From NCBI RefSeq assembly GCF_039536745.1, contig NZ_BAAAZE010000010.1:124001-188000 (forward strand): a DNA stretch of 64,000 nt. Direction: 5' to 3'. The number at the start of each line of letters is the position of its first letter. The first letter of the stretch is position 1. Positions 1 to 10,900 of the stretch are shown one piece after another. Under the pieces are notes generated by a model. The model saw nothing but the letters and a program-made list of their open reading frames with translations. It searched no databases and was not told where the DNA came from. Origin of the DNA: Actimicrobium antarcticum (GTDB taxonomy: Bacteria; Pseudomonadota; Gammaproteobacteria; Burkholderiales; Burkholderiaceae_D). The position numbers and the translations under genes were made by a program.

Positions 1-616
1 TGCCCTGAAAAGTGGCGGAGGCCGCCGTCACCATCGACGTCAGGCGTAGTTCAAGGTCAAACTGGTACAGCTTCAATTCTTTCAACTGGCCATTGGGCAG
101 CAACTCGCCGACGTTCACAAAACGTGATCCGGTCACCGTGCCACTGGCATCCTTGATCAGGTCCTTGGTCCACAAGCCGGAACGGAATTCTTTGGACGTG
201 CTGCCCTGGGCCTGCTGCTTGAGGCGCTCGGCGCGTTCGGCGCTGGCCGGCGAAATGACTTCACCAAACAGAAATGTAATCAGCACAAAGACCAGACCGA
301 TCTTTGCCAGCATGAAGCCGGCCTCGGTGGTCGACAAACCCGATACCCGCATGATGGTGAACTCGGAGTTCGACGCCAGTTGCGCCAGCACGTAAATCGT
401 CCCGATCAGCGCGGCGATCGGCATCAGTTCGTACGTGTATCCGGGCAATCCGAGCAGGATATACAGGAAGGCATGCTGGATTTGGTAACCACCGCGCCCG
501 ACCGACGGCAATTCATTGATCAGGTCAAAAAATGCGAACAGTGCCAGGAACGCCAGCAGCACGAAGAACACCGAGCGCAGTACTTCCTTGCCCAGATAGC
601 GCTGAAGGACGGTCAT
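1..616 (-). CDS. lptG: LptG, LPS export ABC transporter permease (partial, 3' end outside window)
   Basis: Inner-membrane permease subunit of the LptB2FG transporter, which extracts lipopolysaccharide from the inner membrane and passes it to LptC/LptA. Reading down from ATG at 616 gives 205 codons without a stop: MTVLQRYLGKEV, a first hydrophobic segment, then a second near residues 50-80, and the start of the beta-jellyroll periplasmic domain. This is the normal N-terminal half of an LptG of about 360-380 residues. The ATG overlaps the lptF stop codon (ATGA, 613-616), so the two permeases are translationally coupled in the usual lptF-lptG order. The gene runs off the window edge. Identification rests on the partner gene, position and N-terminal pattern. 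Confidence 0.93.
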   Translation of the reverse strand, partial: MTVLQRYLGKEVLRSVFFVLLAFLALFAFFDLINELPSVGRGGYQIQHAFLYILLGLPGYTYELMPIAALIGTIYVLAQLASNSEFTIMRVSGLSTTEAGFMLAKIGLVFVLITFLFGEVISPASAERAERLKQQAQGSTSKEFRSGLWTKDLIKDASGTVTGSRFVNVGELLPNGQLKELKLYQFDLELRLTSMVTAASATFQG

Positions 617-1743
617 GCTGCACCCCGCCGGACAACGAAACTACGCTTGATCTTGCTCCACCAGAGCAGCGGGTGATACGCGCTATTCATGTTGAGTCGC
701 CACGAAAACAGCAACCCGACGATCAGCAGCGCCAGCAAATGAATCGGCCACCATGCAATCCAGATCGACAGTTTTCCCTGCACCACGGTTGCCTGCATCA
801 GGCTGACCATATTGCTGTAAAAAACAAACAGCAACAGGGCGATGATCAGATTGGCGGAACGGCCACTGCGCGGATTGACAAAGCCCAGCGGTATCGCCAG
901 CACCATCAGAAACAGGCCCATCAGCGGCAACGAAATCCGCCACAGCAGCTCGCCGCGGGCGAAGCCGTCCTGTATCAGCAGCAACTCTGCCGTAGTCATC
1001 GAGCGTGCCGACTTGTCGCCCTGCAGCACGGTCGACGTGCTCGATACCAGCACCCCATACCGCTCGAATTCCATCAACTGAAAATCCCGCTCGTCGAGCG
1101 ATCCCTCGTAGCGACGACCCTTGGACATCACCAGGAATTTATCGCCGTTGGCATCGACTTCGGTACGGCCCTCCTTGGCCACCACGATACTGCTCTTGCC
1201 ATCCCGCGTGGTGCTGACGAAGATATTGCGCACGTTCATCGCATCACCGCTGACGCCTTCGACAAAAAAGACCCGGTCAGCCGATGAGGATTCCTGGAAT
1301 TTGCCGGGAGAGACCTTGGCAATATCGGCACGCTTGTCGAAGCGCTCGCGAAACTCGGCGCTGGAACGGTTCGCCCATGGCGTCACATACAGACTCAGCA
1401 GCGCGATCAGTGCGACCACCGGCAGGCCCACTGACAGCACGGTGGGGATCCAGCGCAGCAGGCTGACGCCGCTCGTGAACCAGACCACCATCTCGGAATC
1501 CTGGTAACTGCGAGCGACCACCAGTAGTACAGAGATAAAGGTTGTCAGTATCAGGATCACGGGCATATAGTTCAGCGCCGCAAACCCGATCAGGGCGATG
1601 ACATCTTCGGACGCGACTTTGCCGCCTGCGGCCTGACCAAGAATCTTGATCAGCATCACAGTGATGGTAATCGTGAAGAGGGTAGTGAAGACGGCGCCTG
1701 CGGTGCTAATCAATTCGCGTCGGAGCGCGCGCTGGAAAATCAT
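613..1743 (-). CDS. lptF: LptF, LPS export ABC transporter permease
   Basis: Partner permease of LptG in the LptB2FG lipopolysaccharide exporter. The protein is 376 residues from ATG at 1743 (MIFQRALRRELI), with transmembrane helices near residues 15-40 and 55-85, a periplasmic beta-rich domain in the middle, and three hydrophobic helices near the C-terminus, the family's 6-TM layout. Longer in-frame starts reach back to 2382 but would run through pepA, so the conserved MIFQRALRREL start is preferred. lptF and pepA diverge with only 40 bp between starts, a common betaproteobacterial arrangement. No clear Shine-Dalgarno sequence is visible before the ATG. Confidence 0.94.
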   Translation of the reverse strand: MIFQRALRRELISTAGAVFTTLFTITITVMLIKILGQAAGGKVASEDVIALIGFAALNYMPVILILTTFISVLLVVARSYQDSEMVVWFTSGVSLLRWIPTVLSVGLPVVALIALLSLYVTPWANRSSAEFRERFDKRADIAKVSPGKFQESSSADRVFFVEGVSGDAMNVRNIFVSTTRDGKSSIVVAKEGRTEVDANGDKFLVMSKGRRYEGSLDERDFQLMEFERYGVLVSSTSTVLQGDKSARSMTTAELLLIQDGFARGELLWRISLPLMGLFLMVLAIPLGFVNPRSGRSANLIIALLLFVFYSNMVSLMQATVVQGKLSIWIAWWPIHLLALLIVGLLFSWRLNMNSAYHPLLWWSKIKRSFVVRRGAA

Positions 1744-1751
1744 GAGGAGCT

Positions 1752-1757
1752 TATAAT
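1752..1757 (+). promoter_or_regulatory. pepA: Candidate -10 box for pepA (TATAAT)
   Basis: A perfect TATAAT lies 27 bases before the pepA ATG, inside the 40-bp gap between divergent lptF and pepA. Transcription would start near 1764 and give a leader of about 20 nt containing GGGAGAGAA as ribosome site. No good -35 hexamer sits 16-18 bp upstream, so the promoter may rely on an activator or the call may be chance. Confidence 0.4.
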
Positions 1758-1783
1758 TGCGTTCGCAAAATGGGAGAGAATCG

Positions 1784-3295
1784 ATGGACTTTAGCATAAA
1801 AACATTTGACGCCAAAACCTCACTGGCCAACGTCAAGGCCGGTTGTGTCGCAGTGGGTGTATTCGAAGGAAAACAATTATCGGCAGCAGCCCGCTCGATC
1901 GATGCCAGCGGCGAAATGACTGCCGCTCTGAAGTCCGGTGACATCACCGGCAAAGCAGGCAGCACCTTGTTGTTGCGTGGTGTCGCCGGCGTCACCGCCG
2001 AGCGCGTGCTGCTGGTGGGACTGGGCAAGGAAGCGCCTGTCAGCCAGAAGGATTTCGACAAGGCACTGCGCGCCGTGGCCCAGGTGTTTGCCACCATCGG
2101 CGCCACCGATGGCGTCATCGCGCTGCCGTTCGACGACCTCCGCGACAGTAGTGTCAGCCGGGCCATCCACTGCGCCGTCGGTGCCATCGAAACCCAGGCG
2201 TATCGCTTCGATGAAATGAAAAGCAAGAAAGACCCGGCACCGGAAGGCGTCAGGAAAGTCGTGTTCGCCGTCGCGGCCGACGATGTCGACAGCGCCAAAG
2301 CGGCCATCGTCAGCAGTGTGGCCCTGGCGCGTGGCATGAACCTGACCAAGGACCTCGGCAACCTGCCGCCGAACGTCTGCACCCCGACCTACCTCGCCGA
2401 GATCGCCCGCAAGATGGCGAAAGACTTCAAGCTGGGTATCGAGGTACTCGACCGCAAGCAGCTCGAAGCACTGAAGATGGGCAGCTTCCTGTCGGTCACC
2501 AACGGCAGCATCGAGCCACCGAAATTCATCGTGCTCAAGCACATGGGCGGCAAGTCCAAGGATGCGCCGGTGGTATTGGTCGGCAAAGGCATCACCTTCG
2601 ATTCAGGCGGGATCTCGCTCAAGCCCGGCTCCGGCATGGATGAAATGAAGTACGACATGTGTGGCGCCGCCACCGTGCTCGGCACCTTCCGCGCGATCGC
2701 CGAACTGAAGCTGAAGCTGAACGTGATCGGTGTCATCGCCACCTGCGAAAACATGCCATCGGGCAGCGCCACCCGTCCGGGCGACATCGTCACCTCGATG
2801 TCCGGCCAGACCATCGAAGTCCTCAACACCGACGCCGAAGGTCGTTTGGTCCTGTGCGATGCACTGACCTATGTCGAACGCTTCAAGCCAGCCGCCGTGG
2901 TCGATATCGCGACCCTGACCGGTGCCTGCGTGGTCGCCCTCGGCAACCACAACACCGGCTTGTTCACGCGCCATGACGACGCGCACGATGCACTTGCCGA
3001 CGAATTGCTGGCCGCCGGCAAGACTGCGGGTGACACCGCATGGCGCATGCCGATTGAAGAAGCCTACAACGAACAGTTGAAGTCCAACTTCGCCGACATG
3101 GCCAACATCGGCACACCCGGTGGCGGCAGTATTACTGCAGCCGCGTTCCTCGAACGGTTCACGAAGCAATACACCTGGGCCCATCTGGATATCGCCGGAA
3201 CCGCCTGGAAAAATGGCGCTGCCAAAGGCGCAACCGGCCGTCCGGTACCGCTGCTGACGACCTTTTTGCAAAACCGGGTCGACGCTGCAAAGTAA
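1784..3295 (+). CDS. pepA: Leucyl aminopeptidase PepA (M17 family)
   Basis: Cytosolic dinuclear-metal aminopeptidase that removes N-terminal residues from peptides; E. coli PepA is a hexamer that also binds DNA. The 503-residue length is typical. The M17 signature NTDAEGR lies at residues 348-354, and the metal/catalytic Lys-Asp segment GKGITFDSGG lies near 267-276. The start is ATG at 1784, preceded by GGGAGAGAA; an upstream in-frame TTG at 1757 overlaps the -10 box and is rejected. It is followed by a strong intrinsic terminator, so it is probably monocistronic. In many betaproteobacteria holC follows pepA; here it does not. Confidence 0.97.
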   Translation: MDFSIKTFDAKTSLANVKAGCVAVGVFEGKQLSAAARSIDASGEMTAALKSGDITGKAGSTLLLRGVAGVTAERVLLVGLGKEAPVSQKDFDKALRAVAQVFATIGATDGVIALPFDDLRDSSVSRAIHCAVGAIETQAYRFDEMKSKKDPAPEGVRKVVFAVAADDVDSAKAAIVSSVALARGMNLTKDLGNLPPNVCTPTYLAEIARKMAKDFKLGIEVLDRKQLEALKMGSFLSVTNGSIEPPKFIVLKHMGGKSKDAPVVLVGKGITFDSGGISLKPGSGMDEMKYDMCGAATVLGTFRAIAELKLKLNVIGVIATCENMPSGSATRPGDIVTSMSGQTIEVLNTDAEGRLVLCDALTYVERFKPAAVVDIATLTGACVVALGNHNTGLFTRHDDAHDALADELLAAGKTAGDTAWRMPIEEAYNEQLKSNFADMANIGTPGGGSITAAAFLERFTKQYTWAHLDIAGTAWKNGAAKGATGRPVPLLTTFLQNRVDAAK

Positions 3296-3312
3296 TTTCC
3301 ACTGACCACCCC

Positions 3313-3357
3313 ACGGCGTTCGCAGGACATGCTCGATGTGCTGCGAACGCCGTTTTC
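3313..3357 (+). terminator. Intrinsic terminator after pepA
   Basis: Arms ACGGCGTTCGCAG (3313-3325) and CTGCGAACGCCGT (3341-3353) pair perfectly over 13 bp with a 15-nt loop, and the stem runs into TTTT. It sits 17 bp past the pepA stop and before the next start at 3374. Confidence 0.85.
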
Positions 3358-3373
3358 ATTCCGGGAAACACAC

Positions 3374-4591
3374 ATGAAATCACGCTCTTATTTGCTCTGC
3401 GCATTGCTGGCGGTCGCGCTCACCAGCGCCACACCTGCCGCTTTTGCCCAGGCCGACACCATCCGTGCCGTCGTCGCCAAGCCGTTGCAGGAAGCACAGG
3501 AACTGGTCAAGGCGAAGCAATTCGCCGAAGCCCTGGTCAAGCTGAACAGCCTCGATGCGGTGCCCGAGCGCACTCCGTTCGAACTCTTCACGATCGATCG
3601 CACGCGGGGCGCAGCAGCGGCCGGCGCGGGTGACACCGAACTGACTGCGGCGGCATTCCAGCGCGTCATCGACAGCGGGCGCCTGCCGGCTGCCGAGCAA
3701 TTGCAGCTGACCGAAGGCGTTACAGCCAACTACTATAATGCCAAGAATTATTCCCAAACCATCGTCTGGGCACAGCGCTACCTGAAACAGGACAGCGCCA
3801 ACGAAGCCGTGCAGAACATGCTGGTGCAGTCACAGTATTTGAGCGACAACCACGCTGCGGTGGTGGCAACGCTGGCACCCCGGCTTCTGGCCAATGATCA
3901 GGCCAACCGCGCCACGCCGGAAATCCAGCTGCAAATGCTCGCCGACAGCGCCCGCAAAACCAGCGACAACGCCACCTACGTGAGCACGCTCGAACGGCTG
4001 GTAAAAACCTATCCGAAGCCGTCGTACTGGGCCGACCTGATTAACCGTATCCCGCGCCAGCCCGGATTTTCGGATCGCTACACGCTGGACGTGCTGCGTC
4101 TGCAGCGTGCCACCGGCACGCTCGCCAATGCCCTCGACTACGCCGACATGGCCGAACTGGCGCTGCAGGCGAACCTGCCGGCCGAAGCAATGGCTGTCCT
4201 GGACGAAGGCTACGCCGCCAACCTCCTCGGGGTGGGTCCGCAAGCTGCGCGCCACACCAAGCTGCGCACCCAGGCGCGTACCCAGGCCGCCGCCGACCAG
4301 AAAATCATGGCCGACAGCGAAGCCGCCGCACAAAAATCCCCCAACGGGACGGCACTGGTCAATCTGGGCACGAACTATCTTGGCCAGAAAAACACGGCTA
4401 GGGCAATTGCCTTGCTCGACCAGGGCATCGCCAAGGGCGGACTGAAACGTCCCGATGAAGTCACGCTGCATCTGGGTCTGGCATTGCAGCAGTCCGGTGA
4501 CAAGGCGCGCGCGGCGAGCGTGCTGAAGTCATTGCAAGGCCGTCACGATGGCAGCGCCGAGCTGGCGCGGTTGTGGACTTACGTGCCGTAG
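3374..4591 (+). CDS. Secreted TPR-type protein of unknown function
   Basis: A 405-residue protein. It starts with a Sec signal peptide, MKSRSYLLCALLAVALTSA, and predicted cleavage after PAAFAQA near residue 29. The rest is almost entirely alpha-helical, Ala-rich, with TPR-like helical hairpins (repeated A..L.....A...L spacing) across residues 40-400, including a C-terminal stretch with NLGTNYLGQKNTARAIALL character. TPR proteins usually act as protein-interaction scaffolds, so a periplasmic scaffold is plausible; no enzymatic motif is visible. The start is ATG at 3374; the longer reading frame from 3329 would cross the pepA terminator. No operon partner: the next gene starts about 360 bp downstream. 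Confidence 0.8.
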   Translation: MKSRSYLLCALLAVALTSATPAAFAQADTIRAVVAKPLQEAQELVKAKQFAEALVKLNSLDAVPERTPFELFTIDRTRGAAAAGAGDTELTAAAFQRVIDSGRLPAAEQLQLTEGVTANYYNAKNYSQTIVWAQRYLKQDSANEAVQNMLVQSQYLSDNHAAVVATLAPRLLANDQANRATPEIQLQMLADSARKTSDNATYVSTLERLVKTYPKPSYWADLINRIPRQPGFSDRYTLDVLRLQRATGTLANALDYADMAELALQANLPAEAMAVLDEGYAANLLGVGPQAARHTKLRTQARTQAAADQKIMADSEAAAQKSPNGTALVNLGTNYLGQKNTARAIALLDQGIAKGGLKRPDEVTLHLGLALQQSGDKARAASVLKSLQGRHDGSAELARLWTYVP

Positions 4592-4953
4592 AAAATACTG
4601 CGCGCCGCAAGCCGGCCAGCTTTACCTTGACACACACCGACACCCGGAATATTCAACCGGCCCATCGGGCCTGCTGCTGGCAATCAGGCCAACGACAGGC
4701 CCGACATCCCTGCGCCAATCCGTATCAACTCCTGGCACCATCCCCGCATAGACTCCCCGTCTATGTGCGCTATCGCACAGCATGCTCATGGTCAATACGC
4801 TAGCCTTCCAAGGTGTCGGCGAGCCATATCAAATAAGCAATATTCCCTTCCTCGTTAAACGCCTGCCCGCTGGGCTTGATGGCCGTCCGCATCCCGCAGC
4901 GACGTCATCCACCCGCGCAGCGTACGCATCGCCTTCAGAAAGAGATACCGATC
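4592..4953. other. Intergenic leader upstream of the glucan synthase gene
   Basis: About 360 bp without a convincing gene. It holds a candidate promoter (4627-4655) and, just before the probable TTG start at 4954, an AG-rich ribosome site AGAAAGAGA (4938-4946). No terminator hairpin was seen after the preceding gene. Confidence 0.5.
4627..4655 (+). promoter_or_regulatory. Candidate sigma-70 promoter for the glucan synthase gene
   Basis: A perfect -35 TTGACA (4627-4632) is followed after exactly 17 bp by TATTCA (4650-4655), a moderate -10. It would give a leader of about 290 nt before the TTG at 4954. Pattern only; no transcript evidence. Confidence 0.4.
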
Positions 4954-7900
4954 TTGAATGCCATCCGTCAATTCCTGCTGGACCACTTGATTCCTGTGAC
5001 GAAACTACGTGACAGCAATGTCGCGCACGACAACCTCGACGATGAACAGCCGCTGCGTGCCGAGCTGTACGGCGCTGCGCAGATGGCGCATCACGGTACG
5101 GTGCTGGCGGGTTCGCACAGCATCAGCGAGAGTCCGGGACGCGATCTGTTGCTGGGACGACTGGCCGACAACGAGTCCGTGATTATCGAGACCTGCAACA
5201 TGCTCACGGTAGCGATGCGGGCCAACCGCCAGATCACGCCGGCGGCGGAATGGCTGCTCGACAATTTCTATCTGATCGAAGAACAGATCCGTACTGCCAA
5301 ACGTCATTTGCCGAAGGCCTACAGCAAACAGTTGCCGCGCCTGCTGTCCGGGCCGTCGGCCGGCCGGCCGCGCGTCTACGACATTGCGCTGGAGACCATT
5401 GCGCATGGCGATGGCCGGGTCGACCCCGAAAGCCTGAGCCGTTTTGTGGCGGCCTATCAGCAGGTGCAGTCGCTCAAGCTGGGCGAATTGTGGGCGATTC
5501 CGATCATGTTGCGCCTGGCGCTGATCGACAATCTGCGCCGCATCGCCGCGCGCCTCGATACCGCCCGCATCAACCGCGACCTGGCCGATACCTGGGCCGA
5601 CCAGATGACCGAGGCGTCCGAAAAAACACCCGGCCAACTGATCCTCATCACCGCCGACATGGCGCGCTCCGAACCACCGCTGGTGCCCTCGTTCATCGCC
5701 GAACTGGCGCGCCGGCTGCAGGGCCAGAATCCCGCGCTGGCGCTGCCACTGACCTGGGTCGCGCAGCGCCTGTCCGAAAACGGCGAGACCATCGAACAGC
5801 TGGTGCAGCTCGACGCGCAGCAACAGGCCAGCGACCAGGTGTCGATCAGCAACAGCATCGGCAGCCTGCGCTTTCTGGGCAACATGGACTGGCGCGAATT
5901 CGTTGAATCGCTCAGCTGCGTTGAAAAAATCCTGCAGCGCGATCCGCACGGGGCCTATCCCGCGATGGATTTCGCCACCCGCGACCGCTATCGCCACATC
6001 ATCGAAAAAGTCGGTCGCGACAGCAGCCCGTCCGAACTGGAAGTCGCCGAGGCTGCCCTGGCACTGGCCCGACAAGGCGAGATCGTCAACGGCGCGACGC
6101 ACCGTACTGCGCACGTCGGCTATTACCTGGTCGGCCGCGGGCTGGCGCAATTGGAAAAGAACGTCGGCTTGCGCCGCTCACTGTTCGACGCCACGCAGCA
6201 TGCGATCGAGCGCTGGCCGTTGCGCATTTATCTGGGCGCGATGGCGGCGATGATCGCGTTGGCGACCGCGCTGATCCTGGCCGAGACGACACTCGGCAAC
6301 CGCGCGCCACCGCTGTGGTTACTGGCGATCGTCGGCGCACTGGCCGTGCTGGCGACCAGCCAGCTGGCGATCGGTCTGACGAACTGGGGCGCGACGCTGC
6401 TGACCAAGCCGCATCCGCTGCCGCGCATGGACTACACCGGCGGCATTCCGGCCGAGTCGACCACCCTGGTGGTGATTCCGACGATGCTGTTTTCGCTACC
6501 GAACATCAATGAATTATGCGAGGCGCTGGAAGTGCGCTTCCTGGCCAATCGCGACGACCATCTGCGCTTTTGCCTGCTGACTGACCTCAACGATGCCGCC
6601 TCCGCTGTAGTGGCGGGCGACGAACAGCTGATCGAGCATGCGGCAAGTGCCATCGATACCCTGAACCTGAAATATCCGAATAATGCCGGCAGTCCGTTCT
6701 TGCTGCTGCACCGTCCGCGCCGCTGGAATCCGCAAGAAAAAGTCTGGATGGGCTACGAGCGCAAGCGCGGCAAATTGGCCGACCTGAATCACTTCCTGCG
6801 TGGCAACGCTGGCGATGTATTTTCGTGCGTGGCCGGCGATACCAGCCGGCTGCAGGAAGTGCGCTTTGTCATCACGCTCGATACCGATACCCTGCTGCCG
6901 CGCGACGCCGCACGGCAATTCATTGCCACCCTGGCCCATCCGCTGAACCGCGCCGACTACGATGCACGCCTGCAGCGCGTCACCGATGGCTACGGCATCC
7001 TGCAGCCCCGCGTGACCACCAGCCTGCCCGGGGCAAGTGCGTCGCTGTACGAAAAACTGTGTGCCGGTGAACCCGGCATTGATCCCTACACCCGCACCGT
7101 CTCCGACGTCTATCAGGACGTGTTCCGCGAAGGCTCGTTCATCGGCAAGGGTATCTACGATATCGATGCGTTCGAACGTGCGCTCCATGGCAAATTGCCC
7201 GACAACCAGATCCTCAGCCACGACCTGCTGGAAGGCTGCTATGCCCGTGCCGGACTGATCAGCGACGCCCAGTTGCACGAACAGTATCCGGCCCGCTACC
7301 GCGATGACGTCAGCCGTCGCCATCGCTGGATTCGCGGCGACTGGCAATTGCTGGCATGGCTGTTTCCTACGGTGCCGGGTGCCACCAACGGTGACGGTCG
7401 CGCCGGACCGCGCAATCGCAATCCGCTGTCGGCACTGGCGCGCTGGAAGCTGTTCGACAACCTGCGTCGCAGCCTGGTCGCACCTGCGCTGGTGACAATG
7501 TTGCTGATCGGCTGGAGCCTGTTGCCGGCCGGCTGGTTCTGGACGCTGGTGGCGCTGGTCATCGTGCTCGGTCCCGCCGCCGTGGCGATCCTGATGGACC
7601 TGGTGCGCAAACCTGACGAGGCATTGCTGACCCAGCATCTGGCCGAAGTCAACCGCGCCGGCGTCCGTCATCTGGCGCACGGTCTGCTGCAACTGACGTT
7701 CCTGCCGTATGAAGCCGCTTTCAGTGTTGATGCCATCGTGCGTACGCTGTGGCGCATGCTGGTCTCGAAACGCCGTCTGCTCGAATGGCAACCGTCAGGC
7801 CGGGTGGCACGGCGCGACAACAATCACCTCGGCGATGTGTACGAATCGATGTGGTTTGCGCCGGTACTGGCGCTGGTGACAGCAGGACTGTTCATGGCCT

Positions 7901-10900
7901 ACCGGCCGATGGCACTGGCCGGCGCGGCACCGTTGCTGGTGCTGTGGTGGTTGTCGCCGGCGGTGGCCTGGTGGATCAGTCGGCCACGGCAACAGGCACC
8001 TGCTGTCCTGAGCACTTCCCAGACCCTGTACCTGCGCAAGCTTGCGCGCAAGACCTGGGGATTTTTCGAAACCTATGTCGGCGCGCAGGACAACTGGCTG
8101 CCGCCCGACAATGTGCAACAGGAACCGGTCGCCGTGATCGCGCACCGTACCTCGCCGACCAATATGGGCCTGTCACTGCTGGCCAATCTGGCTGCCTGGG
8201 ACTTCGGTTATATCGGACTGGGTCGACTGCTCGAACGCACCGACCACGCGTTGCACACGATGAACCGGCTGGAGCGCTTCCAGGGGCATTTTTACAACTG
8301 GTACGACACGGTCTCGCTGGCACCGCTGTCGCCGATGTACGTCTCCAGTGTCGACAGTGGCAACCTGGCCGGACATTTGCTGACGCTGCGACCCGGACTG
8401 GAAATGCTGGCCCATGCACCAATCCTGCCGCCGCAAAGTTTTAGCGGGATCGGCGATACGGTCAACGCACTGCTTGCCGCCACCAACGCACCACCGGCGG
8501 CGGCACTGGCGGATTTCCAGGCGCGCCTCCAGCAGGCACTGGCGTACCCGCCACACAGCCTGCGCAGTATTGCAGCCACGCTGGAAGACCTGGCCAACGA
8601 GGCGACCGACCTCATCGGCCACCTCGGTGCGACAGCCGATGCCGAAGTCCTCTGGTGGGCAACTGCACTGGCCAATGAATGCCGCGAACGCCACACCGAA
8701 CTGATGGCATTGGCACCCTGGGTAGCGCTGCAGGACGAAGACCGTCTGACGCTGCACCCCGACCTGCGTGCAGCACTCGACGTGATTCCGACGTTGGCCG
8801 AGGTTGCGCAGATCAGCAACAAATTACAGGCCGAGCTGGACGCCCAACGCGCGACACTCGATTCGGATGCGCAACACGCCGCCTTCGCCGCGCTGCTCGA
8901 CGCGCTCGAATCCGGCAGCAGGCTGGCGCTCGACCGTATCGCCGACATCCATCGCCTGGCCATGCAGGCCAACGAATTCGCCCGCATGGAATACGACTTC
9001 CTGTTCGACCACACCACCAAGCTGCTCTCGATCGGCTACAACGTCAGCGAGCGCCGCCGTGATGTCAGCTTCTACGACCTGCTGGCCTCGGAAGCGCGCC
9101 TGGCAACCTTCGTTGCGATCGCGCAGGGCCAGCTGCCGCAGGAGAGCTGGTTTGCACTCGGACGCCAGCTGACGGTGGCCGGTGGCGAACCGATCCTGGT
9201 GTCCTGGAGTGGCTCGATGTTCGAATACCTGATGCCGCTGCTGGTCATGCCGACCTTCGACGACACCCTGCTGGACCAGACCTACCGGTCGGCGGTACGA
9301 CGCCAGATCGACTATGGCGCACAGCGCGACGTGCCCTGGGGTATTTCGGAATCGGGCTTCAATACCTTCGACGCCGCGCTGAACTACCAGTACCGCGCCT
9401 TCGGCGTACCGGGGCTGGGTCTCAAGCGTGGCCTGGGCGATGATCTGGTGGTCGCGCCCTACGCCACCATGATGGCGCTGATGGTCGCGCCGGAAGCTGC
9501 CTGCCTGAATTTGCAGCGCCTGTGCAAGGAAGGTTTCGAAGGTCGTTACGGCATGTACGAAGCGATCGATTACACCACCTCGCGCCTGCCGCGCGGACAA
9601 ACCAGCGCCGTCATCAAATCGTTCATGGTGCATCACCAGGGCATGGGCTTCCTGAGTCTGGCCTACCTGCTGTGCGAGCGGCCGATGCAGCGCCGCTTTG
9701 CGTCCGATCCGCTGTTCCAGGCCACCATGCTGCTGCTGCACGAGCGCATCCCGAACGCCACTGCACATTATTCGAACACCACCGAACTGGCCGACATCCG
9801 TACCACCACCGGCGAGCAGTCGATGCCCATGCGCGTGTTCCACCGCACCGATAGCCGCACACCCGAAATCCAGCTGCTGTCAAATGGCCGCTACCACGTG
9901 ATGATCAGTAATTCCGGCGGCAGTTCCAGCCGCTGGAAAGACCTGGCGGTCACGCGCTGGCGTGCTGACAGTACGCGCGACAATTGGGGCACGTTCTGTT
10001 ACGTGCGGGACCTCGACGACGGACATTTCTGGTCGACCACCTATCAGCCGACACTGACCGAACCGCACAGTTACGAAGTGATTTTTTCGGAAGGCAGGGC
10101 CGAATTCCGCCGTACCGACAACGAGATCGACATGCATACCGAAGTCGTGGTCTCGCCGGAAGACGACATCGAAATCCGCCGCACCAAGATCACCAACCGC
10201 TCGCGCCTGCGCCGCACCATCGACATCACCAGCTACGCCGAAGTGGTGATGGCACCGGCGGCTGCCGATGCCGCCCATCCGGCCTTCAGCAACCTGTTCG
10301 TGCAAACCGAACTGCTGCCGGACAGCGGCGCCATCCTCTGCACCCGCCGGCCGCGTTCCGCCAACGAGCAGATGCCGTGGATGCTGCATCAGGTAGTGGT
10401 CCATGGCAGCACCATCGGCCCGGTCTCGTTCGAGACCGACCGCATGGCATTTATCGGGCGCGGCAATCTGCTAAGCGCTCCGGCGGCGCTGACCGATGCC
10501 GTTCACCTGTCCAACAGCGCCGGCTCGGTACTCGACCCGATCGTCGCGATCCGTTATCAGATCACGCTCGAACCCGAAGAATCCGCCAGCGTCGACATGG
10601 TCACCGGAATGGTCGAGACGCGCGACAGCGCCCTGCACCTGATCGAAAAATACCAGGACCGTCACCTCGCCGATCGCGTCTTCGAACTGGCCTGGACACA
10701 TAGCCAGGTCGTGCTGCGCCAGCTCAATGCCACCGAAACCGACGCCCAGCTATATGGTCGCCTGGCCGGTTCGGTGGTCTACATGAACCCGGCATTGCGC
10801 GCCGATGCCAGCATCCTGATCAAGAACCGGCGCGGACAATCCGGCCTGTGGAGCTATGCGATTTCGGGCGACCTGCCGATCGTGCTGGTGCAGATCAAGG

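Noticed and set aside
1757..1783. Upstream TTG start for pepA
   Set aside because: It overlaps the TATAAT box and has no ribosome site; the ATG at 1784 has both.
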